DNA of 7,734 nt from Acidobacteriota bacterium (GTDB lineage: Bacteria; Acidobacteriota; Terriglobia; Bryobacterales; Bryobacteraceae): contig JAPKYY010001028.1 in NCBI GenBank assembly GCA_026394095.1, positions 1 through 7,734 of the forward strand, read 5' to 3'. This document shows, in pieces, positions 1 to 5,617 of the stretch. Under the pieces are notes generated by a model that saw nothing but the letters and a program-made list of their open reading frames with translations, was not told the origin of the DNA and did no database searches. Each line of letters starts with the position of its first letter. Position 1 is the first letter of the stretch. Both the position numbers and the translations under genes were made by a program.

Positions 1-1602
1 ATCGTCTTTTAACTGATAGGCGGAGACATTGACGCTAATTTCCATTTCGGGCCTCTCTGGGAACTCTTGCCGCCAGCGCTGCATTGTTTGGCTAGCCTCA
101 CGCAGAACCCACGCACCCAAAGGAATCATCATTCCGCTATCTTCTGCAATCGGAATAAACTTGTCTGGAGGTACCAGGCCCCTCACTGGATGGCGCCAGC
201 GTAAAAGAGCCTCAAAGCCGGAAATCGAGCCTTTCTTTAAGTCTATTTTTGCCTGGTAGAAGACAACAAACTGATTCCGCTCCAGAGCCAGGCGCAAATC
301 GTTTTCCAACTCCAGCCGCTCGATGCCGCGTCCACGCATCTTTTCTTCAAAGGTTTTGATTTGGCCGCGACCTTCCAGCTTGGCCTGTCCGAGTGCGGTT
401 GTGGCCATCAGGATCAGGTCTTCTGGTGTACCCAGCGACTGCTGCACCCGTACCAGCCCCAGATTGGCGCTTGAAAAGAGTTTTCTCCCCTCGATCTCTA
501 GCGGAACCTCGATTGATGTGATCAGGTATTCGGCGGTTTCTTCTGCTGTTTCACCATCAATTTCACTTTCGAGCAGAATGCCAATTTGATCCGCATCGAT
601 GTAGGTGAGTAACGGCATCGCAGCTGAGCCTGAAACAAGAGACTTACCGAGCACAGTGGAGATTCGCTCTGCCATTTCAACAATTAGCTTCTGCCCGGCG
701 GCCGCTCCCATACTGTCGGATACCAGTTTGAAACGATCCACTGACAAAATCATTAGCACTTGACCGGTTCTGGGCTCTTCCAACTCTTCAAGCAGGCGCA
801 ACCGATTCTCGAGGCCAACGGCCTCATTCCAATACTTAGCCCTCGTGATATCCAGAATCGCGCCTACCAGCCGTTCCGGATTGCCCTGTTTGTTGCGTTG
901 CACGGTTGCTCGCATTTGCAAGACCCGGTAGTTTCCGTCTGCCTGTCGCATGCGTGATTCCCACTCCAGGCGGTCTTCGACTTCGCCGCTCTTCCATCGG
1001 CTGAGTGATTCTCTTAGTGCTGCGCTATCCCGTGGGTGCAGGCGTGAGAGCCAGAACTCGCAGTCGCCGCCTTCCCAGTCTGTCAGGCCGGAAATCGTTT
1101 GCCATTCTTTGGATGCGTAAAATTCACCAGTGTTCAGATTCCAGTCGAAGATGCCCGACTGGTTGCTGGTTACGGCCATGCTGAGACGCTCTTCACTGGC
1201 CCTGAGCAGGCGGTCGGCATCTCTGCGTATCAGTTGTGCCTCAACACGCGCCAGTGTTACCGGAAAGTCGATTGGTTTGGTCACGTAATCGTTAGCCCCG
1301 GTGGACAATGCCTCCACCACACGTGCGCTATCATTTACCGCCGTAACCATAATTACCGGCAAGTCTGATTGACTTTGGGTTGCGCGCAATAGCCTCAACA
1401 AGTCGATGCCATTCATTTCGGGCATCATGTAGTCGAGCAGGATCAAGTCAATCTTTTCCCGCTCAATCACGGCGAGTGCTTCTTGTGCGCTAGCTGCCAT
1501 CTCAACTTCAAAGCCAGCTTTCCTAAGCCTTCTTGAGAGCAAGTCGCGGTTTGGCTCTTCATCATCGACAACCAACAATCGGTTCGCTTGAAGCTCGGCC
1601 AT
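1..1602 (-). CDS. Response regulator REC-PAS-degenerate GGDEF-EAL, predicted c-di-GMP phosphodiesterase (3' end missing)
   Basis: Reading the minus strand from the ATG at 1602-1600 gives 534 codons open to the window edge, so the C-terminal part of EAL is missing. Residues 7-125 are a receiver domain with acidic residues D13/D14, phosphoacceptor D57 (LLDYMMPEMNG), T87 and K109. Residues 134-256 are a PAS domain of the PAS_3 kind, ending in a typical DIT exit motif. Residues 260-418 are GGDEF-like but degenerate: the signature is replaced by DADQI (336-340), the first metal-ligand Asp of DxDxFK is S287, and no RxxD inhibitory site precedes it. Residues 428-534 are the start of EAL, with EALLRW (E464) and the VNVS asparagine N525 present. 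Later catalytic residues lie outside the window. Expected role: cytosolic, phosphorylation-controlled c-di-GMP hydrolysis, with GGDEF only structural or regulatory. It lies one base after the lone receiver gene, has its own good Shine-Dalgarno, and is probably driven by the H-NOX/HNOBA kinase encoded divergently (inferred). Confidence 0.93.
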   Translation of the reverse strand, partial: MAELQANRLLVVDDEEPNRDLLSRRLRKAGFEVEMAASAQEALAVIEREKIDLILLDYMMPEMNGIDLLRLLRATQSQSDLPVIMVTAVNDSARVVEALSTGANDYVTKPIDFPVTLARVEAQLIRRDADRLLRASEERLSMAVTSNQSGIFDWNLNTGEFYASKEWQTISGLTDWEGGDCEFWLSRLHPRDSAALRESLSRWKSGEVEDRLEWESRMRQADGNYRVLQMRATVQRNKQGNPERLVGAILDITRAKYWNEAVGLENRLRLLEELEEPRTGQVLMILSVDRFKLVSDSMGAAAGQKLIVEMAERISTVLGKSLVSGSAAMPLLTYIDADQIGILLESEIDGETAEETAEYLITSIEVPLEIEGRKLFSSANLGLVRVQQSLGTPEDLILMATTALGQAKLEGRGQIKTFEEKMRGRGIERLELENDLRLALERNQFVVFYQAKIDLKKGSISGFEALLRWRHPVRGLVPPDKFIPIAEDSGMMIPLGAWVLREASQTMQRWRQEFPERPEMEISVNVSAYQLKDD

Positions 1603-1603
1603 T

Positions 1604-2017
1604 CTAGATACCCTCCCCTTGTCTTCCGTCCGTAGGAGCCGATCCCGTTTGGCACCTGGCTAAGAGAGCTTTGATCTTTGTCAACAAAGCCTCAAGCTGA
1701 ATTGGCTTGGTCTCAAAATCGTCGCAACCTGCTGCCAGGGCACGCTCTCGATCCTCGCTTCTTGCGTAAGCTGTGAGTGCTAAAACCGGGATATGTTTTG
1801 TTGCTGGCTCAGCCTTTAGCCTGCGCGTCAGTTCACAGCCATCCATGCCGGGAAGCCCCAAGTCGACCACGATCAGATCGGGGCTCTCTTGTGCTGCCAT
1901 TTTTAGACCATGGTCTCCATCGATGGCTTCTACAACCAGATAGTTGCGTTTTGACAGGCGCCTGGTGATGAGGTCGCGATTCATTTCGTTGTCTTCGACG
2001 ATAAGGATTTTTGCCAT
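1604..2017 (-). CDS. Single-domain response regulator (REC only)
   Basis: The 137-residue protein is one CheY-like receiver with a short polar tail. It has the full phosphorylation site: E8/D9 acidic pair, phosphoacceptor D52 (VVDLGLPGMDG), T82 and K104 followed by Pro. There is no output domain, so it must act by protein contact, as a phosphate carrier, or as a competing phosphate sink. It is the first gene of a minus-strand operon; its TAG is one base before the ATG of the REC-PAS-GGDEF-EAL gene, which suggests translational coupling. Its receiver shares an NRDL(I/L)xRRL segment after the acidic patch with the downstream REC, so the two may be paralogues. The chosen ATG gives the standard MAKILIVED receiver start; no strong Shine-Dalgarno is visible before it. 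Family assignment is certain. Pairing with the divergent H-NOX kinase is inferred from location, and no HPt protein that would make a longer phosphorelay is visible. Confidence 0.95.
   Translation of the reverse strand: MAKILIVEDNEMNRDLITRRLSKRNYLVVEAIDGDHGLKMAAQESPDLIVVDLGLPGMDGCELTRRLKAEPATKHIPVLALTAYARSEDRERALAAGCDDFETKPIQLEALLTKIKALLARCQTGSAPTDGRQGEGI
1611..1619 (-). promoter_or_regulatory. Ribosome binding site of the REC-PAS-GGDEF-EAL gene
   Basis: On the minus strand AGGGGAGGG ends 8 bases before the ATG at 1602. It lies inside the last codons of the upstream receiver gene, so the second gene can be translated by re-initiation and independently. It supports the start chosen for the EAL protein. 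Confidence 0.75.
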
Positions 2018-2066
2018 GGATCACGCTACGCTGAACTACCTTTGCCAACTAGCCCAACGTTCATAT

Positions 2067-2106
2067 CGGCAAGCGGACTCATTGCTTGAATTGATTCCCG
2101 GCAAGC
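2067..2106. repeat. CAAGC/GCTTG repeat cluster, possible activator site
   Basis: The octamer CGGCAAGC occurs at 2067-2074 and 2099-2106, 32 bases apart (about three helical turns), with GCTTG, the reverse complement of CAAGC, between them at 2084-2088. The cluster lies roughly 50-90 bases upstream of the start site predicted from the sigma-54 motif, where enhancer-binding proteins may bind. The units are short and could occur by chance; no known operator consensus is recognised. It could equally serve the divergent receiver gene. Confidence 0.25.
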
Positions 2107-2131
2107 TGTGTTCCAAAACGGTACGGCTCTT

Positions 2132-2147
2132 TGGCACAGAAATTGCA
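2132..2147 (+). promoter_or_regulatory. Putative sigma-54 (RpoN) -24/-12 promoter for the H-NOX/kinase operon
   Basis: TGGCAC-N5-TTGCA matches the sigma-54 consensus, with the invariant GG (2133-2134) and GC (2145-2146) correctly spaced. Transcription would begin about 12 bases downstream, near 2157-2158, giving a leader of about 30 bases with a Shine-Dalgarno-like AAAGGA before the ATG at 2187. The motif lies in the only non-coding gap between the divergent operons, on the correct strand. It implies that expression needs RpoN plus a bacterial enhancer-binding protein; no such activator is encoded in the window. Confidence 0.65.
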
Positions 2148-2167
2148 TTAATACTGCCGGATCGAAG

Positions 2168-2173
2168 AAAGGA
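2168..2173 (+). promoter_or_regulatory. Ribosome binding site of the H-NOX gene
   Basis: AAAGGA lies 13 bases before the ATG at 2187, a somewhat long spacing. It falls downstream of the transcription start predicted from the sigma-54 motif, so both signals agree on the 2187 start rather than the in-frame ATGs at 1944 or 2016. Confidence 0.5.
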
Positions 2174-2186
2174 ATCCCAATTTGTT

Positions 2187-2732
2187 ATGTACGGAATGGT
2201 AAACAAGGCACTGGAAGAAATGGTCTGCGATGCTCACGGTGAAGAAGTTTGGGAGAAGATCAAACTTAAGTCGGGCGTTGACGTCGACGTTTTTATCAGT
2301 CAGGAGGGCTATCCAGATGAGATGACATACCAACTCGTCGGGGCTGCCAGTGAGGTGCTCAATGCCCCGGCTGCTGATCTTTTGGAGGCCTTTGGCGGGC
2401 ACTGGGTGCTAAAGACGGCGGTAAAGGGCTATGGCCATCTCATGACGGCTGTAGGCGCTAATCTCAAAGAATTTCTGGTTTATCTGCCAAATTTTCATAC
2501 CCGCGTTAGTTTGATATTTCCTCATCTGAATCCACCTCGCTTTTTGTGCTCAGAAGTCACAGACAATTCACTGAACCTCCATTACTACTCAGACAGGCCC
2601 GGTCTCGCTCCATTTGTTCGGGGGCTGGTGAAAGGATTGGGCCAGCACTACAAAACCGAAGTTGCTGTTGAACAGACTGGATTTCGTGGGCCAGATCTGG
2701 ATCATGACATTTTCAAAGTGAACTGGTCTTAA
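2187..2732 (+). CDS. hnoX: Stand-alone H-NOX haem nitric-oxide sensor
   Basis: This 181-residue protein is a full-length H-NOX domain (HNOB family, related to soluble guanylate cyclase beta). It starts with the family-typical MYGMVNKALEEMV. Visible haem-pocket features are the proximal ligand H104 (NFHTRV, followed by FPHLNPP) and the propionate-binding YxSxR motif Y133/S135/R137. By my hand alignment with Thermoanaerobacter H-NOX, its distal Tyr140 corresponds to P142, Trp9 to L9 and Asn74 to W73. The O2-stabilising hydrogen-bond network is therefore absent and NO selectivity is expected. Only two cysteines exist (14 and 121), so the C-terminal zinc/cysteine site of some proteobacterial H-NOX proteins is not evident. 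The protein is cytosolic, without signal peptide or membrane segment. The open frame continues upstream (ATGs at 1944 and 2016), but family length, the Shine-Dalgarno and the sigma-54 motif favour 2187. It should bind and control the HNOBA kinase encoded 8 bases downstream. Confidence 0.95.
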   Translation: MYGMVNKALEEMVCDAHGEEVWEKIKLKSGVDVDVFISQEGYPDEMTYQLVGAASEVLNAPAADLLEAFGGHWVLKTAVKGYGHLMTAVGANLKEFLVYLPNFHTRVSLIFPHLNPPRFLCSEVTDNSLNLHYYSDRPGLAPFVRGLVKGLGQHYKTEVAVEQTGFRGPDLDHDIFKVNWS

Positions 2733-2740
2733 GATTCGCC

Positions 2741-5617
2741 ATGCCTGCGACGCCGTTGCTCAATTTCCCCAAGCCGCTGCTGGATCAGCTCTTCCCTTAT
2801 CACCTTGTACTGGATCAGAATTTCAAGGTTGTTGATATCGGCGATTGCCTCGCCAGGATTCAACCCGAGCTTGCGGTTGGCGATCCGATGGAGAAAGCTT
2901 TTACTCTGGAGCGGCCGAAGATTGGGCTCGACTTTGATGAATTCAGCGAGAATCTCAATATGCTCTTCGCCTTTGAGGAGAAGAGCAATCGGTACCGTTT
3001 GCGTGGGCAAATACTGCTATCTGAAGATGACAGAAGAATCATTTTTTTGTGTTCCCCCTGGATCAGCGATCTCGATGTTCTCTGGCGCTTAGGCCTTGGT
3101 CTGAATGATTTCCCCTTGCACGATGCCAGTGTCGATGTTCTTCAGGTTTTACAGTCACAGAAAATGATGGTGGAAGACCTCAAGAACCTAAACACCAGGC
3201 TGACAAATCAGCGAGCGGCCTTGCGTGAGTCCAACCAACAACTTCTCGATCGCCAGGAACAGATGCGGCGGCTCTCACTGGTGGCGGCGCAAACAACAAG
3301 CCCAGTTATTCTTGCCGATGCCAACGATCGCGTGGAGTGGGTAAATCAAGCCTTTACAAATTTGACCGGTTACTCGCTGGAAGAAGTGAAGGGTCGCATA
3401 CCCTCTTCTTTCCTCTGTGGCCCTGAAACCGATCCGAAAACGCTGGAGATCATCACTGAAAGTAACTTGGCTGGCACGCCGTTTAGTTGTGAGATTGTCA
3501 ACTATACCAAGGCTGGAAAAGCGTACTGGCTAGATCTTGAAGTACATCCGATTCGGGATGAAAATGGTGGAAATGCTGGGTTTATGGCGATTCAGCATGA
3601 CTTGACTGCGAGGCGTCTGGCCGCCCGATATGCGGAAGTTGAATATTCGATCACTCGTCTTCTGGCGGAGCAGCAGGATGCCTCATATTGCCTCAAGGCA
3701 CTCCTCGCCCTTATCGGCAAAAAAATGGGCTATTGTGCCGGACTTTTTTGGAGTCCCACAGAAGACAAGACTCAACTGACTTGCCGCCATGTCTGGGCGC
3801 AGCCCTCGATTGAAGATTCTGAGTTTCTAGTTTATAGCCGGGTCATGGGATTCGCTCCTGGCATTGGTCTGCCGGGCTCCGTTTGGGCGGAGGCTAAGTC
3901 TCGCTGGATGCCAGATCTCTCAAAGGAGACCAATTTCTCTCGCCTTGGCATCGCATCTAACAGTGGAGTTCGCAGTGGATTTGGCTTCCCCATCCTTGCC
4001 AATGGCAATTTCTTCGGGATGATTGAGTTTTTCGATTTCGAAGTTCGAGAACCTGATTCCACTCTGCTCGACATGTTTAGTCGTATTGGCCTTCAGATCG
4101 GTCAGGCCATGGAACGTTCGGAGGCCGAAGCCAAACGCGCCGAACTCCTTTCACTACTTCAAGCCATTTTTGATGCCACTGACAATGGTATTGTTGTCAC
4201 GAATCTGAAGCAGGAGATCGTGAGTCAGAACCAGCGCATGATTGATCTGTGGAGAGTGCCGCCAGAGTTTCTGAATCCAAACCAAATTGATTCACTCCGC
4301 GAATTCATCCGCGAGCAGTTAGTCGATCCTCAAAGTTTTATTGACCGCATCCGTGAACTTCAGGCAGATCCCCGACAAACTAGCCGTGACGTGGTTCATT
4401 TCAAGGATGGAAGGGTTTTGGATCGCTACTCGCAGGCCCATATCATTGGCGACCATGTTTTTGGGCGGGTTTGGAGTTACCGTGACGTCACGGATCAGGC
4501 CAAATCCGAAGAGGCCTTACGGGAGAGTGAAGCCCGCTTTCGAGTGGTTGCCGAAACAGCTTCGGATGGGATTCTCACAATCGATGAGCGCGACCAGGTT
4601 CTCTATGCCAACGCTGCAGCTTCCCGCATTTTCACTTACCCTAAGGGCAGTCTTATTGGGATGCCGCTACAAGATCTGATTCCCGTAGGAATTAGCCACT
4701 CCTTTTGTTCCCTGCAGTCGTTTGAAGTTCTTGGATTGAACAAATCTGGCATTTATCTGCCGCTTGAAGTCTCCGTTGGAGAATCAACGATTGCGGGTGA
4801 AAATCAATTGACCGTCATATTCCGCGACATCACAGAACGCAAGCGCGTAGAATCGCAGCTGCAAGAGGCGAAAGAACAGGCTGAAGCTTCCAATCGATCT
4901 AAGAGCGAATTTCTCGCCAACATGAGTCATGAGCTAAGAACGCCATTGAACGCGATCCTTGGTTACTCGGAAATTATCGCCGAGGATGCTACTGACAATG
5001 GTCATACCGAATATCTGAGCGATCTCAACCGGATCCTCACCGCTGGGCGGCACTTGCTTTCACTCATAAACGACATTTTGGATTTATCCAAAATTGAAGC
5101 CGGCAAGATGATCATTCAGCCTGAATGGATCAATGTCGAAACCCTTGTTGAAGAATGCATTGCCACAGTAAAACCACTGGCTGCCAAGAACAACAACAAA
5201 ATCGTTGTGCATCCCTGGAGTCCGCTTGGTTCTTACTGGACTGATCCCACTCGCTTCCGTCAAAGTTTGTTCAATCTTTTGAGCAATGCCTGCAAATTCA
5301 CCCAAAACGGCCAGGTTGAGCTGTCCATGCAACCAGAAATGATCGAAGGTAAGGAATGGACTCACTGGTGCGTTCGGGACAACGGTAAAGGAATCAGTGA
5401 AGAAGATCAACAAAAACTCTTTACTGCCTTCACGCAGGTGAACTCATCAAGTTCGAAGAACGAAGGAGGTACCGGTCTGGGGCTGGCAATCACCAGAAGG
5501 CTTTGCGATGCGATGGGCGGGAAAATCGAACTCAAGAGCGCACTTGGAGAAGGCTCTGCGTTCACGATCACCCTTCCTCGATTGAAATTAAGCGAACTTG
5601 ATGACTCGATGCTTTAG
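2741..5617 (+). CDS. HNOBA-PAS-GAF-PAS-PAS sensor histidine kinase, H-NOX partner
   Basis: This 958-residue soluble kinase has no membrane segment. Residues about 14-145 are an HNOBA domain: FPYHLVLD start, ERP at 57-59, RLRGQ at 86-90, SPWISDL at 105-111 and LNDFPLHD at 121-128. A coiled-coil linker (about 140-178) follows. Then come PAS (179-290), GAF (about 297-460, GIGLPGSVWA), a second PAS (468-587, DVTD exit) and a third PAS (588-700, DITER exit). The HisKA domain (717-785) holds phosphoacceptor H730 in MSHELRTPLN. The HATPase domain (about 830-947) has N-box N845/N849, G1 DNGKGI (880-885) and G2 GGTGLGLAI, so it should be catalytically active. There is no C-terminal receiver or HPt domain, so phosphate must pass to separate receivers; the two encoded divergently are the obvious candidates. 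HNOBA is known as the partner region of H-NOX in guanylate cyclases and bacterial kinases. The gene follows H-NOX by 8 bases without a clear Shine-Dalgarno, suggesting translational coupling. Its TAG overlaps the stop of the convergent gene. Confidence 0.95.
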   Translation: MPATPLLNFPKPLLDQLFPYHLVLDQNFKVVDIGDCLARIQPELAVGDPMEKAFTLERPKIGLDFDEFSENLNMLFAFEEKSNRYRLRGQILLSEDDRRIIFLCSPWISDLDVLWRLGLGLNDFPLHDASVDVLQVLQSQKMMVEDLKNLNTRLTNQRAALRESNQQLLDRQEQMRRLSLVAAQTTSPVILADANDRVEWVNQAFTNLTGYSLEEVKGRIPSSFLCGPETDPKTLEIITESNLAGTPFSCEIVNYTKAGKAYWLDLEVHPIRDENGGNAGFMAIQHDLTARRLAARYAEVEYSITRLLAEQQDASYCLKALLALIGKKMGYCAGLFWSPTEDKTQLTCRHVWAQPSIEDSEFLVYSRVMGFAPGIGLPGSVWAEAKSRWMPDLSKETNFSRLGIASNSGVRSGFGFPILANGNFFGMIEFFDFEVREPDSTLLDMFSRIGLQIGQAMERSEAEAKRAELLSLLQAIFDATDNGIVVTNLKQEIVSQNQRMIDLWRVPPEFLNPNQIDSLREFIREQLVDPQSFIDRIRELQADPRQTSRDVVHFKDGRVLDRYSQAHIIGDHVFGRVWSYRDVTDQAKSEEALRESEARFRVVAETASDGILTIDERDQVLYANAAASRIFTYPKGSLIGMPLQDLIPVGISHSFCSLQSFEVLGLNKSGIYLPLEVSVGESTIAGENQLTVIFRDITERKRVESQLQEAKEQAEASNRSKSEFLANMSHELRTPLNAILGYSEIIAEDATDNGHTEYLSDLNRILTAGRHLLSLINDILDLSKIEAGKMIIQPEWINVETLVEECIATVKPLAAKNNNKIVVHPWSPLGSYWTDPTRFRQSLFNLLSNACKFTQNGQVELSMQPEMIEGKEWTHWCVRDNGKGISEEDQQKLFTAFTQVNSSSSKNEGGTGLGLAITRRLCDAMGGKIELKSALGEGSAFTITLPRLKLSELDDSML

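Noticed and set aside
2015..2018. CCATGG palindrome giving an ATG on both strands, suggesting that the divergent genes start in overlap.
   Set aside because: Only the minus-strand ATG fits a known protein start (MAKILIVED of the receiver); the plus-strand ATG belongs to the rejected extension.
1944..2186. In-frame upstream extension of the H-NOX gene (ATGs at 1944 and 2016), adding 57 to 81 residues.
   Set aside because: The extension has no recognisable domain, would overlap the divergent receiver gene, and would place the sigma-54 motif inside the coding sequence. The 2187 start gives the standard H-NOX N-terminus and length. Ribosome profiling or N-terminal sequencing would settle it.
2018..2186. 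A sigma-70 promoter for the minus-strand receiver operon.
   Set aside because: A promoter should exist here, but I see only weak -10-like sequences (for example TATGAA on the minus strand near 2060-2065) without a convincing -35 at the right spacing, so no feature is called.
2729..3042. Minus-strand open frames of 93 and 60 codons opposite the start of the kinase.
   Set aside because: The opposite frame encodes a well-conserved HNOBA domain; these frames have no recognisable domain and no convincing translation signals.
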